From: Aerococcaceae bacterium DSM 111176
Lineage (GTDB): Bacteria; Bacillota; Bacilli; Lactobacillales; Aerococcaceae
Assembly (NCBI GenBank): GCA_015863215.1
Contig: JACBXN010000023.1
Span: forward strand, 62,001 to 126,000
Direction of reading: 5' to 3'
DNA: 64,000 bases
How positions within the stretch are numbered: the first letter of the stretch is position 1; each line of letters opens with the position of its first letter. This document shows, piece by piece, positions 27,311 through 35,958 of the stretch. The notes beneath the pieces are model-generated. The model had not been told where the DNA came from. It did not search any database and worked only from the letters and a program-made list of their open reading frames with translations. The position numbers and the translations under genes were made by a program.

Positions 27311-28386
27311 TGAAACGATGTATTTTACTGTTCAGTGCGAGTTTTATTTTGAGCTCGCCTGTATTTTCGAGTGAGTATAGTGTTAATGCACAAGAAATAG
27401 ACCAAACAGCCGAAGTTGAAAACAGTGCGATACAAGACTTTAATTTTCTAAAGGAAAACCTAAAATTACATTCAGCAGATTCTATCGGTAGTAATGTGAG
27501 TGAAATTCCCATAGACCGTTTATCATTCGACGATGAATTTGATCATGAATTTGAAAATCAAAGATTGGTGACATATTTCTATGATGATGAAACCATCGAA
27601 ATAGCTCTATATTTCATTGACGATTATTTAGTATATTTAGGATGGACAGATTATACCAACGACCAAGAGTTAATTGGGCAAGGCTTTTCTGCGGATAATA
27701 GTGCAACGATCACATTAGAGGAAGGTCATGAAAATCAGTTTACGATTGATGACGGCCAAACTAAATCTAGTTTCGATTATTATTCTACAATAAGCGAAAG
27801 TCAACGACTGACATTAGAATTTTTGCAGCCAGAATTGGAAATATTAATCAATGTACTCAACCTTCCAGATGTTTCTGAAATTGAAGAAGATACAAATGAA
27901 GAAGATACTACATTAGATTACTCGGAATTTGTAGATAATCCAGCCTGGATTGGTATTGAGACCGATCATCAAATAGTAGAATTGATCAATGCGTATGAAT
28001 CACTCAAAGAAACAGGAGAATTCGATTTAGATCAATCAAATGAATCAACTGACTTTAGTGAAATTTATTATGCGAATACAGATAATGAGTTTGCTATGCT
28101 TGAAATTACTGATGGAGCAGACTCTTTAGTCACATTAAGTCATTACACTTCAGAAATTTATACTGCTTTTCCTGATGATATTAATGTCAGCCAAAATTAC
28201 ACATCTCAGGAATTGATTGAGTACTTCGGACCAGTGACGATTAGTCAATATAACCAAGCAGATGAAACAGAACGATTTGCTTGGATTCGTTTAGACAACG
28301 ACGATGAAAAGGTACTTGTCGCATTGTTAAATGCTGAAGGTGAATATGAAATAGAATTTGTAGAAACCGAGGAGGAAACCTCATGA
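27310..28386 (+). CDS. Secreted acidic protein of unknown function
   Basis: A 358-residue protein with an N-terminal signal peptide: MKR, a hydrophobic core (CILLFSASFILSSPVFSS), and a likely cleavage after VNA at residue 27. No lipobox, anchor or LPXTG motif is seen, so it should be released or loosely bound. The mature part is rich in Asp and Glu and looks like two alpha/beta domains joined by an acidic linker (SEIEEDTNEEDT). I recognise no family. It overlaps both neighbours (glutaredoxin-like and cytidine deaminase) by a few bases, so all three are translated together. Confidence 0.7.
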   Translation: MKRCILLFSASFILSSPVFSSEYSVNAQEIDQTAEVENSAIQDFNFLKENLKLHSADSIGSNVSEIPIDRLSFDDEFDHEFENQRLVTYFYDDETIEIALYFIDDYLVYLGWTDYTNDQELIGQGFSADNSATITLEEGHENQFTIDDGQTKSSFDYYSTISESQRLTLEFLQPELEILINVLNLPDVSEIEEDTNEEDTTLDYSEFVDNPAWIGIETDHQIVELINAYESLKETGEFDLDQSNESTDFSEIYYANTDNEFAMLEITDGADSLVTLSHYTSEIYTAFPDDINVSQNYTSQELIEYFGPVTISQYNQADETERFAWIRLDNDDEKVLVALLNAEGEYEIEFVETEEETS

Positions 28387-28793
28387 TTAGTGAGAAAAAC
28401 AAAAAAGAATTAATTGCAGTGGCAAAGAGAAATTGCGAAAAAGCATACGCACCATACTCTAACTTTCCAGTAGGAGCCGCATTATTACTTGCTGACGATA
28501 CAATTATTGATGGCATTAATATTGAAAATGTGTCATTTGGAGCTACCAATTGTGCAGAAAGAACGGCAATCTTTACAGCAATTACTCAAGGTTATCAAGC
28601 AGGAGATTTAAAAGCAATTGCTGTTGCTGGAGATACAGAAGATTATCTGCCACCATGTAGCCTTTGTCGTCAAGTAATGGTTGAATTTTGTGATGGATCA
28701 ATGCCTATTATTTTAACACGTCGAAATGGAGACTCTAAAACTGTTACATTGGATGAATTAGTGCCAATGGCGTTTGATTCGATGGAAATATAA
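28383..28793 (+). CDS. cdd: Cytidine deaminase
   Basis: A 136-residue tetramer-type deaminase that converts cytidine and deoxycytidine to the uridines in pyrimidine salvage. Zinc ligands are Cys57, Cys92 and Cys95 (NCAERTA and PCSLCRQ), with catalytic Glu59. Its ATG overlaps the upstream stop by four bases. Length is standard. Confidence 0.93.
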   Translation: MISEKNKKELIAVAKRNCEKAYAPYSNFPVGAALLLADDTIIDGINIENVSFGATNCAERTAIFTAITQGYQAGDLKAIAVAGDTEDYLPPCSLCRQVMVEFCDGSMPIILTRRNGDSKTVTLDELVPMAFDSMEI

Positions 28794-28862
28794 GGGGATT
28801 TGATTGAAATCGTTACGTGAATTTGTTACGTTTACATTAATAAATATTAAGGAGTGAAATTT

Positions 28863-29252
28863 ATGTCACAACGTTTATTACATGCTTGTTATCGTGTTCA
28901 AGATTTAGATGCTTCATTGAAATTTTATACTGAGGTATTTGATTTTGAAATTAACCGTCGCCGTGATTTTCCAGATGATGGTTTTGATTTAGTTTATTTA
29001 CAATTACCTGGAGATAATTTTGAGTTAGAACTAACTTACAATTATGGTGAAGGTCCTTATGAAATTGGGAATGGTTTCAGTCATTTAGCAATTTCTGTTG
29101 AAGATCTAGAAGACGCTCACCAAAAATGTTTAGATTCTGGTTATAAAACAACAGACTTAAAAGGTTTACCAGGTAGTGAACCTACTTACTTCTTCGTAAC
29201 AGATCCAGATGGTTACCGTTTAGAAGTTATGCGTGATAAATACGCATCATAA
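28863..29252 (+). CDS. gloA: Lactoylglutathione lyase (glyoxalase I)
   Basis: A 129-residue VOC-fold enzyme that detoxifies methylglyoxal. The four metal ligands are in LLHACYRV, FELELTYN, FSHLAISV and YRLEVM. I start at ATG 28863, eight bases after AAGGAG, rather than at GTG 28854 inside the ribosome site. Methylglyoxal relief fits a fermentative, glycogen-storing cell. Confidence 0.9.
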   Translation: MSQRLLHACYRVQDLDASLKFYTEVFDFEINRRRDFPDDGFDLVYLQLPGDNFELELTYNYGEGPYEIGNGFSHLAISVEDLEDAHQKCLDSGYKTTDLKGLPGSEPTYFFVTDPDGYRLEVMRDKYAS

Positions 29253-29269
29253 TATTAACGATTATTAAG

Positions 29270-29305
29270 GGACAGAAATGAGTCGATTTCTGTCCTGTTT
29301 TTATT
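29270..29305 (+). terminator. Terminator of gloA
   Basis: GGACAGAAAT at 29270-29279 pairs with ATTTCTGTCC at 29286-29295 and is followed by a T-rich tail. Confidence 0.85.
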
Positions 29306-29332
29306 TTAAATTTTGCCATTTTAAATTTTTAC

Positions 29333-29361
29333 TTTACCTTAATAATCCTAAGTGTTATACT
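29333..29361 (+). promoter_or_regulatory. Promoter of the structured RNA
   Basis: TTTACC at 29333-29338 and TATACT at 29356-29361 with exactly 17 bp between them. The predicted start near 29366-29368 coincides with the first stem of the RNA. Confidence 0.7.
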
Positions 29362-29365
29362 ATAA

Positions 29366-29520
29366 GTCCGATGAGCCGAATAGTGACCTGATAGGTCACA
29401 TTCATGCGACATATCTTGAGTTAAATCTCAAAGCCGGGAAGGCTGATATGGTGAGGAATGCCGTGAACAGGACTCACATTTTCGCGGAAACCCCAGAGAA
29501 TTTTTCTCTGGGGTTTTTTT
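29366..29520 (+). ncRNA. Structured RNA of about 155 nt, family not recognised
   Basis: AGTCC (29365-29369) can pair with GGACT (29470-29474) to close the structure. Inside are hairpin GTGACC/GGTCAC (29383-29399) and ATTC/GAAT (29400-29403 with 29456-29459). A three-way junction has no unpaired bases: CATATC (29410-29415), TTGAG/CTCAA (29416-29431), AGCC/GGCT (29432-29444) and GATATG (29445-29450). An internal loop ATGCGA/GTGAG faces the junction stem. A strong terminator ends it. It may be a trans-acting sRNA or a riboswitch-like leader; the next gene is 360 bp away. I could match it to no riboswitch, RNase P, tmRNA, SRP or 6S pattern. Confidence 0.7.
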
Positions 29521-29521
29521 G
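29488..29521 (+). terminator. Terminator of the structured RNA
   Basis: AACCCCAGAGAA and TTCTCTGGGGTT form a 12-bp stem with a 3-base loop and a seven-T tail. Confidence 0.9.
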
Positions 29522-29707
29522 TCTTTCTTTCTAAGTGAAGGGGATGATTTTGTATGTATTTTTTTGGTAAATATGCTTATGCCATCGATTGCTTTCAAAT
29601 ATCTATCAAATCCAATAAAAAATGATTTAAAAATGATAAAATTGACTTGGAAATTTAAATGAAATCTACTCGAAAAAACCTGTTCTGATGCATTTTTTTG
29701 AAAAAGA

Positions 29708-29721
29708 TGTAAACATTTTCA
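29708..29721. promoter_or_regulatory. cre-like site upstream of the glg promoter
   Basis: TGTAAACATTTTCA matches the cre consensus except that the central CG is CA. It lies about 42 bp before the putative -10. Confidence 0.4.
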
Positions 29722-29799
29722 AAAAAGTTCTCAAAATTAAAGCAAAATTAAAGTAAAATTGGTATACTATAGTTAACGATGAATTTGATATTTAGGTAA

Positions 29800-29814
29800 A
29801 GAAAACGTTATCAT
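29800..29814. promoter_or_regulatory. cre-like site downstream of the glg promoter
   Basis: AGAAAACGTTATCAT has the conserved AACGTT core and fits a CcpA or MalR roadblock site in the glgB leader. Confidence 0.5.
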
Positions 29815-29880
29815 AATTCTGAGCTGAAATATTTGTGTTAAAATTTGATTAAGCAAGATTAATAGAATGAGGTGAAATTG

Positions 29881-31776
29881 ATGTCTGACGCTATGAATCC
29901 TGGTCTTGATTTAAATAAAGAAACTTATTTCTATAACCATGGTACACATACCAGTGCGTATCGGTTCTTAGGAGCAGTCCCTTTAGACAAAGGGTATAAG
30001 TTTACAGTTTGGGCACCCAATGCATTTCAGGTGAAAATTCAGGGGGATTTTAATGAATGGTCACTGTCATCAATGGAAAAGATTCCTGGAGGAATGTGGA
30101 CGATTGATGTAGAAAACGCTGAAAAGGGTGATCGCTACAAGTATGCGATTGATAATGGTCGAGGTTATACAGAGTATAAAATTGATCCATTTGCATACCG
30201 GTTTGAAGATGCACCAAGGGATGCCAGTATTGTCTGGGATATTCCTGAAATGAAGTGGGATGATAGTCGGTGGTTACAAAAACGCAAACGTGTTAATCAC
30301 TTTGAGAATCCATTGAATATTTATGAGGTACATGCTTCGAGTTGGAAACAACATGAAGATGGGACACTCTATAATTTATCTGAATTGGCAGATGAATTAG
30401 TACCTTACGCTAAGAAAATGGGCTATACACATATTGAGTTAATGCCTTTAATGGATCATCCGCTTGACGCTTCTTGGGGTTATCAAGTTACGGGTTACTA
30501 TGCTGTAGCAGCACGATTTGGTACACCTGAAGATCTACATTATTTTGTTAATAAAGCACACGAAGCCGGACTGGGAGTCTTTATGGACTGGGTTCCAGGT
30601 CATTTTAATCGTAATCAAAATGCGCTGGCTTTTTATGATGGAACGCCGACTTATGAATACGAAGATTATAACCGTGCAAATAACATTGCATGGGGAACAT
30701 TGAATTTCGACTTAGGAAAAAATCAAGTTCAAAGTTTTCTAATTTCCAACGCATTGTATTGGATTCGAGAATTTCATATCGATGGTCTGAGAGTTGATGC
30801 TGTATCAAGTATCCTTTACCTTGACTTTGATGAAGGTCCTTGGACGCCAAATGAAGATGGAACGAACCATAGTAAAGAAGGTATTCGATTCTTACAAAGA
30901 TTAAATACCGTAATTCATGAAGAGTTCCCGGATGCTATTATGATGGCTGAAGAGAGTAGTGATTGGCCGAAAATTACCCATGCTGTTGAAGATGGGGGTC
31001 TAGGATTCGATTATAAATGGAATATGGGGTGGATGAATGACACCTTAAAATTCTTTGAGATGGATCCACTATTCAGACCAGCAAATATTCGCTTAGTGAC
31101 ATTTGTTTTCATGTATCAATATAATGAGCGTTACATTTTACCTTATTCACACGATGAAGTTGTTCATGGTAAAGACTCAATGCTTGGGAAAATACCAGGA
31201 GACAGATATCAACAATTTGCAACCTTACGAACTATTTTTGGATATATGCAAGCTCAGCCAGGTAAGAAATTATCATTTATGGGGAATGAGTTAGGGCAAT
31301 TCTTAGAGTGGCGTTATTACTCGGGATTAGAATGGGAAGACTTAAAACAACCTTACAATACCGAATATCAACACTTTATCGAAACATTAAATAACTTTGT
31401 TATCAATGATAAATCATTTTACCAACAAGATCATTCACCTGAAGGCTTTGTAGGACTTGAAGCAGATGATTTAAATGAAGGTAAGCTATCTTTTATCCGT
31501 CGCGGGAAGTTAAAACGAGACTTTACAGTTGTAATGTGTAACTTTGTGCCTGTTGAACGTCAAAAAGTACGGATAGGGGTTCCTTTTAAAGGGACTTATG
31601 AAGTTGTTTTAAATTCAGAAATGGAAGAGTTTGGGGGAAATTGGAAGACACAAGAAACTTTATTCAAAACAGATGATACACCTTATAACGATCAGCCTTA
31701 TTCGATTGAAATTACGGTGCCATCACTATCTGTTCTATATATTAAACCAAAACGTATCTATGGAGCCAATAAATAA
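29881..31776 (+). CDS. glgB: 1,4-alpha-glucan branching enzyme
   Basis: A 631-residue GH13 enzyme that introduces alpha-1,6 branches in glycogen. An N-terminal CBM48 (GYKFTVWAPNAFQVKIQGDF) is followed by the catalytic barrel: Asp nucleophile in DGLRVDAVSS, Glu in MMAEES and the third acid in LPYSHDEVVHGKDS. WGYQVTGYYA is typical. I start at ATG 29881 behind GAGGTG; GTG 29872 would place the start on the ribosome site. First gene of glgBCDA. Confidence 0.93.
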   Translation: MSDAMNPGLDLNKETYFYNHGTHTSAYRFLGAVPLDKGYKFTVWAPNAFQVKIQGDFNEWSLSSMEKIPGGMWTIDVENAEKGDRYKYAIDNGRGYTEYKIDPFAYRFEDAPRDASIVWDIPEMKWDDSRWLQKRKRVNHFENPLNIYEVHASSWKQHEDGTLYNLSELADELVPYAKKMGYTHIELMPLMDHPLDASWGYQVTGYYAVAARFGTPEDLHYFVNKAHEAGLGVFMDWVPGHFNRNQNALAFYDGTPTYEYEDYNRANNIAWGTLNFDLGKNQVQSFLISNALYWIREFHIDGLRVDAVSSILYLDFDEGPWTPNEDGTNHSKEGIRFLQRLNTVIHEEFPDAIMMAEESSDWPKITHAVEDGGLGFDYKWNMGWMNDTLKFFEMDPLFRPANIRLVTFVFMYQYNERYILPYSHDEVVHGKDSMLGKIPGDRYQQFATLRTIFGYMQAQPGKKLSFMGNELGQFLEWRYYSGLEWEDLKQPYNTEYQHFIETLNNFVINDKSFYQQDHSPEGFVGLEADDLNEGKLSFIRRGKLKRDFTVVMCNFVPVERQKVRIGVPFKGTYEVVLNSEMEEFGGNWKTQETLFKTDDTPYNDQPYSIEITVPSLSVLYIKPKRIYGANK

Positions 31777-31780
31777 GTAG

Positions 31781-31819
31781 AAAGGAGTAGAATATCGAAA
31801 TTCGATATTCATAATCATT
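31781..31819 (+). promoter_or_regulatory. Ribosome site of glgC separated from its start by a perfect hairpin
   Basis: AAAGGAG at 31781-31787 is followed by a 21-bp palindrome (arms GAATATCGAA at 31790-31799 and TTCGATATTC at 31801-31810), then 9 bases, then ATG 31820. The linear spacing of 32 bases is too long for initiation. If the hairpin folds, the effective spacing drops to about 11. No other ribosome site is visible. Confidence 0.65.
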
Positions 31820-32971
31820 ATGAAAAACAAAATGATTGCAATGATCCTAGCTGGAGGACAAGGAACTCGCTTAGGAAAGTTAACAAGTGAAACTGCCAAG
31901 CCAGCCGTACCTTACGGAGGTAAATATCGTATTATTGATTATGCATTATCAAATGCAGCCAACTCAGGAATTCGTAATGTCGGTGTAGTTACCCAGTATC
32001 AACCATTAACATTAAATGATCATGTTGGAAATGGTGAGCCATGGGGATTAAACTCTCGCCATGGTGGAGCAACTATTTTACAACCATATTCATCATCAGA
32101 TGGTGAAAAATGGTTTAAAGGTACAGCGAATGCGATTTACCAAAATATTAGCTACATTGATTCATTAAATCCAGAATATGTCTTAGTATTATCTGGTGAC
32201 CATATTTATAAAATGGACTACAGTAAAATGTTAGACTTCCATGAAGATAATGATGCTTCGCTTACTGTAGGGGTTATTCCAGTACCTATGGAAGAGGCTT
32301 CTCGTTTTGGTATTATGAATACAGACCAAGGGAACCGAATTATTGAATTCGAAGAAAAACCTGCAGAGCCTAAATCAAACTTAGCGTCAATGGGTATCTA
32401 TATTTTCAATTGGGCAACATTACGTCGCTATTTAGTTGAAGATAATGCGAAAGATCGTTTACTAGAAGACTTCGGTCACGACGTTATCCCTCAATATTTA
32501 GAAAATGCTGAAAATTGTTTCGCTTATGCATTTGATGGATACTGGAAAGACGTTGGAACAATCGAATCATTATGGGAAGCTAACATGGAAATGTTAGACC
32601 AAGAGCACCCATTAAACCAAACGAATAATTCATGGCGTGTTTATACGAAAAATGATGTTACACCTCCTCAATTCATTACTGAAAATGCAACAGTAAGCAA
32701 CTCGTTGATTGTAGACGGCTGTTATGTTGCGGGAGATATCGAAAACTCTATCCTTTCTAAAGAAGTGCGTGTTGGCCAAGGTTCTAAAGTATCAGAATCA
32801 ATCATCATGGGAGAAACAACGATTGGTGAAAATTGTGTCGTTGAATATGCCATTATTGGTGAAGGTGCTGTAGTAGCTGACGGTGCTAAAGTACAAGGGA
32901 CGAAAGATAACATCGCAGTTGTTGGATTTAACGAAATTATAGGAGGACCTAAAAATGATGGCGAAGAATAG
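31820..32971 (+). CDS. glgC: Glucose-1-phosphate adenylyltransferase, catalytic subunit
   Basis: A 383-residue enzyme that makes ADP-glucose for glycogen. The pyrophosphorylase motif [16 protein letters not shown] at the N-terminus and the substrate segments GTANAIYQN and EFEEKPAEP are present. The C-terminal left-handed beta helix ([22 protein letters not shown]) is the allosteric/oligomerisation domain. Start ATG 31820 gives the usual N-terminus; its ribosome site is set behind a hairpin. glgD overlaps by 17 bp, giving a GlgC-GlgD heteromer. Confidence 0.94.
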   Translation: MKNKMIAMILAGGQGTRLGKLTSETAKPAVPYGGKYRIIDYALSNAANSGIRNVGVVTQYQPLTLNDHVGNGEPWGLNSRHGGATILQPYSSSDGEKWFKGTANAIYQNISYIDSLNPEYVLVLSGDHIYKMDYSKMLDFHEDNDASLTVGVIPVPMEEASRFGIMNTDQGNRIIEFEEKPAEPKSNLASMGIYIFNWATLRRYLVEDNAKDRLLEDFGHDVIPQYLENAENCFAYAFDGYWKDVGTIESLWEANMEMLDQEHPLNQTNNSWRVYTKNDVTPPQFITENATVSNSLIVDGCYVAGDIENSILSKEVRVGQGSKVSESIIMGETTIGENCVVEYAIIGEGAVVADGAKVQGTKDNIAVVGFNEIIGGPKNDGEE

Positions 32972-34100
32972 AATTAGTGCAATTGTAAACTTAACTGAAG
33001 ACAATACAGTAACTCTGCCATTAACGAATGCACGTCCTATTGCAGCATTACCATTTGCAGGACGTTACCGTGTCATTGACTTTGTTCTATCATCGATTGC
33101 ATATGCAGAGATTGATTCTGTAGCGATGTTTATTGGTGAATCAGGACGTTCAATTTACGACCACGTTCGTTCAGGTGAATCATGGGACTTAGACAACAAA
33201 ATTCGTGGTGGAATTTTCACCTATTCACAACAAAACTGGAAGAAACAACATCATGCAGAAAATGATCTTGAAGACTTCTACTACAATCACCGCTTATTCT
33301 TAGAGCGTTCAAAAACACAATATGTTTTCGTATCAGGGTCAAGTGTGATTGCAAGTGCAGATATTCAAAATATGTGTTCACAACATATCGCTTCGGGTAA
33401 AGACATTACTGTTATTTATTCACCAATGCAAGAAAATTTAGAATCAATTCGTAAGAATAATCGTATTTTCTTAGTTGAAGGTGAACAAGATGAAGTTCGT
33501 GCATTTGGACCACAAGATGTAGCTACTTCAGATAAATTAAATGTGAGTCTGAATAGTTATGTATTGAGCGTGGATAAAATGAATGAAATTATGGATGAAG
33601 CATTAGAGGCTGGAATCTACTTAGATTTAGATGCTTTATTAGAACAATATTTATCTGATTTAACAATCAATGCATATGAGTATACAGGATTTGCTAAGAA
33701 AATTAATTCAATTGAATCTTACTATGAAGCTAACATGTCATTGTTAGACCGTAAGAAATTCGCTTCATTATTACAAACAAGTATTCCAGTTCTTACAAAA
33801 CGTAAGAATGGTTCACCAACATACTATGATGTAGACTCTAAGGTAAGACAATCAATCATCGGTTCAGATACATCTATTTATGGAGAGGTAACAGATTCTA
33901 TTGTTAACCGCCGTGTTGAGGTTGCAAAAGATGCGACGGTTGCAAACTCAATTCTATTACAAGGTGTTAAAGTGGGTGAAGGTGCGAAAATTGAATATGC
34001 CATCATCGACAAAAACACGATTGTAGATGCAGGAGCACAAATTATTGGAACGCCAGATAATCTAGCTGTGATTGCCAAAGGCTCTCACATTGAAGCATAG
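32955..34100 (+). CDS. glgD: Glucose-1-phosphate adenylyltransferase, regulatory subunit
   Basis: A 381-residue GlgC homologue without the catalytic GGxGxRL loop: the N-terminus reads [26 protein letters not shown]. The fold, the beta-helix tail ([32 protein letters not shown]) and the length match GlgD, which modulates GlgC in Firmicutes. ATG behind GGAGG located inside the end of glgC. Confidence 0.92.
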   Translation: MMAKNRISAIVNLTEDNTVTLPLTNARPIAALPFAGRYRVIDFVLSSIAYAEIDSVAMFIGESGRSIYDHVRSGESWDLDNKIRGGIFTYSQQNWKKQHHAENDLEDFYYNHRLFLERSKTQYVFVSGSSVIASADIQNMCSQHIASGKDITVIYSPMQENLESIRKNNRIFLVEGEQDEVRAFGPQDVATSDKLNVSLNSYVLSVDKMNEIMDEALEAGIYLDLDALLEQYLSDLTINAYEYTGFAKKINSIESYYEANMSLLDRKKFASLLQTSIPVLTKRKNGSPTYYDVDSKVRQSIIGSDTSIYGEVTDSIVNRRVEVAKDATVANSILLQGVKVGEGAKIEYAIIDKNTIVDAGAQIIGTPDNLAVIAKGSHIEA

Positions 34101-34109
34101 GGTGATATT

Positions 34110-35552
34110 ATGAAAGTTTTATTCGCAGCAGCCGAAGCCGCACCGTTTTTTAAAACGGGCGGTTTAGGTGATGTGGCATTTGCTCTGCCAAAAGAAATCG
34201 CTAAGCATGACGATATCGATATTCGTGTTGTATTACCATATTACTCAAGTATGCCAGAAAAATACCGTGAAGATATAACAGAAGTTAGACATTTCCGTTT
34301 CCAACAAGGGAACAAAAATGTGTACTGTGGTATTAAAGAATTAAAGATGGATGGTGTACATTACTATTTCATCGATAATTTAGAGTACTTCGATCGTCCA
34401 TCACTCTATGGTGAGTGGGATGATGGCGAACGTTTTGGTTATTTCTCATTAGCAATTATTGAAATGCTTGAAGTAATCGATTGGATTCCTGACGTAGTTC
34501 ACGTGAATGACTGGCAAACTGCAATGGTTCCAGTCTTATTAGTGGACCGTTATCACTGGAAAGATCGCCTAAAAAACATTCGTAAGGTATTGTCTATTCA
34601 CAACATCCGTTTCCAAGGTAATTATCCTTCAAGCATGTTAGAAAATGTTTTTGGAACGAGTTTTAATACCTTTACTGACGATGGTGTTAAAGATGGTGAC
34701 GACCGAATTAATTACTTAAAGGGTGGGATTAATTTCGCAGACCGAGTAACGACAGTAAGTCCGTCTTATGCAAGTGAAATTATGACACCAGAATTCGGAG
34801 AAGGCTTAGACGGGGTAATCCGACATAATGGTTGGAAAGTACGCGGTATTATTAATGGGATCGATTATGATATTAATAACCCTGCAACAGACCCACACTT
34901 ACCGGAAAATTACGAAACAGGGGACTTAACAGGGAAATATAAGAGTAAAGAAGCTCTGCAACGTGAATTAGGTTTACCGGTAAATAAAGATACATTTATG
35001 ATTGGTGTCGTAAGTCGATTGACTGACCAAAAGGGATTCCAATTAGTTGAAGCAGCACTTGAAGAATTACTTCAAACCGAAGTTCAGATTGTTGTATTAG
35101 GAACAGGTGATCCTCAATTTGAGCATTCATTCCGCTATTTTGAAGATCGTTACCCGGATAAGATGCGTGCATTAATCAAATTTGACGTTGGGTTAGCTCA
35201 ACAAATTTATGCAGCAAGTGACGCATTCTTAATGCCATCCGCATTTGAACCATGTGGTCTTTCACAAATGATTTCAATGCGCTATGGTACATTACCGATT
35301 GTGCATGAAACGGGTGGACTACGTGATACCGTTCAACCTTATAACCAATTTACTGGTGGGGGAACTGGCTTTACATTCAGTCGCTTTGACCGAGATGATA
35401 TGTTGCCGGCGATTTATAATGCGATGCACGTTTATTATAATGATAAAGTGTCGTGGTATAAGATGGTAGATACAGCAATGGAGAAAGATTTTACATGGAA
35501 AGATCCAGCTCAAGAATATATTGATCTTTACCGTGAAATTACTGGATTATAA
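34110..35552 (+). CDS. glgA: Glycogen synthase (ADP-glucose)
   Basis: A 480-residue GT5 glycosyltransferase that extends alpha-1,4 chains. FKTGGLGDVAFALPKE near the N-terminus binds ADP-glucose, HVNDWQTAMVP is conserved, and the C-terminal domain has the family segment PSAFEPCGLSQMISMRYG. Last gene of glgBCDA, followed by a terminator; glgP is not in this operon. Confidence 0.94.
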   Translation: MKVLFAAAEAAPFFKTGGLGDVAFALPKEIAKHDDIDIRVVLPYYSSMPEKYREDITEVRHFRFQQGNKNVYCGIKELKMDGVHYYFIDNLEYFDRPSLYGEWDDGERFGYFSLAIIEMLEVIDWIPDVVHVNDWQTAMVPVLLVDRYHWKDRLKNIRKVLSIHNIRFQGNYPSSMLENVFGTSFNTFTDDGVKDGDDRINYLKGGINFADRVTTVSPSYASEIMTPEFGEGLDGVIRHNGWKVRGIINGIDYDINNPATDPHLPENYETGDLTGKYKSKEALQRELGLPVNKDTFMIGVVSRLTDQKGFQLVEAALEELLQTEVQIVVLGTGDPQFEHSFRYFEDRYPDKMRALIKFDVGLAQQIYAASDAFLMPSAFEPCGLSQMISMRYGTLPIVHETGGLRDTVQPYNQFTGGGTGFTFSRFDRDDMLPAIYNAMHVYYNDKVSWYKMVDTAMEKDFTWKDPAQEYIDLYREITGL

Positions 35553-35553
35553 T

Positions 35554-35585
35554 AATAAAAGACCTGCTTCGGCGGGTCTTTTTGT
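35554..35585 (+). terminator. Terminator of glgBCDA
   Basis: AAAAGACC..GC and GC..GGTCTTTTT around the stable TTCG loop. Confidence 0.88.
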
Positions 35586-35591
35586 ATGCAA

Positions 35592-35623
35592 TAAAAAAAC
35601 GCACCCAAAGGTGCGACTTTCCA
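35592..35623 (-). terminator. Terminator of the ykuJ-like gene
   Basis: CGCACC and GGTGCG around CAAA, with a T-run when read on the minus strand. Confidence 0.8.
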
Positions 35624-35629
35624 TAAAAT

Positions 35630-35851
35630 TTAACCTAATAATTCGTAAATTTCGATTGCGACTAAGTCGATATCATCGAAACGGTAAGTTGTGTTGCGTT
35701 CTGAGTCGCGTAACTCAAAGGCTTCTTCTTCTGGGAAGTAAGACACTTGGCATTTTTCAACGCCTTCTAATTCGAAACGACGAACTTCAGTTTCAGTCGC
35801 TTTAGTCATTACTTCTAAACGTTGGATAATTCCTGATAATACAGATTTCAT
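35630..35851 (-). CDS. DUF1797 protein, YkuJ family
   Basis: A 73-residue cytosolic protein. It resembles Bacillus YkuJ: an N-terminal helix (LSGIIQRLEVM), a central strand pair (VSYFPEEEAFELRD) and the C-terminal YRFDDIDLVAIEIYELL. The family is small, conserved in Firmicutes, and of unknown function. Its own ribosome site (AAAGGAAC) and terminator support a real gene. Confidence 0.8.
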   Translation of the reverse strand: MKSVLSGIIQRLEVMTKATETEVRRFELEGVEKCQVSYFPEEEAFELRDSERNTTYRFDDIDLVAIEIYELLG

Positions 35852-35958
35852 AGAAAGTTCCTTTCTCTAGCTAAAATTAGCACTCAATTACTTAAGTTAT
35901 GTTATCAAATCTCGGGCAAATTGCAAGTTTTCTAACCTAATTTATCAAATAAAATGCA

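Larger units (their letters stand above)
29521..29880 (+). other. glgB upstream region
   Basis: An AT-rich stretch without a gene. It holds two cre-like sites (separate entries), a TATACT at 29763-29768 that may be the -10 of the glg operon, and a leader of about 110 nt. No convincing -35 is seen. Confidence 0.6.

Noticed and set aside
29369-29382. CCGATGAGCCGAA resembles a hammerhead ribozyme core
   Set aside because: The invariant U of CUGAUGA is C here and stem II is missing, so a cleaving hammerhead is unlikely.
29366-29520. Cobalamin or c-di-GMP riboswitch
   Set aside because: GCCGGGAAGG and GGTGAGGAATGCC recall parts of those consensuses, but the B12 box and the GEMM core are absent.
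29352-29534. A 60-codon open frame over the structured RNA
   Set aside because: It runs through both the promoter -10 and the terminator hairpin, has no ribosome site, and matches no family.
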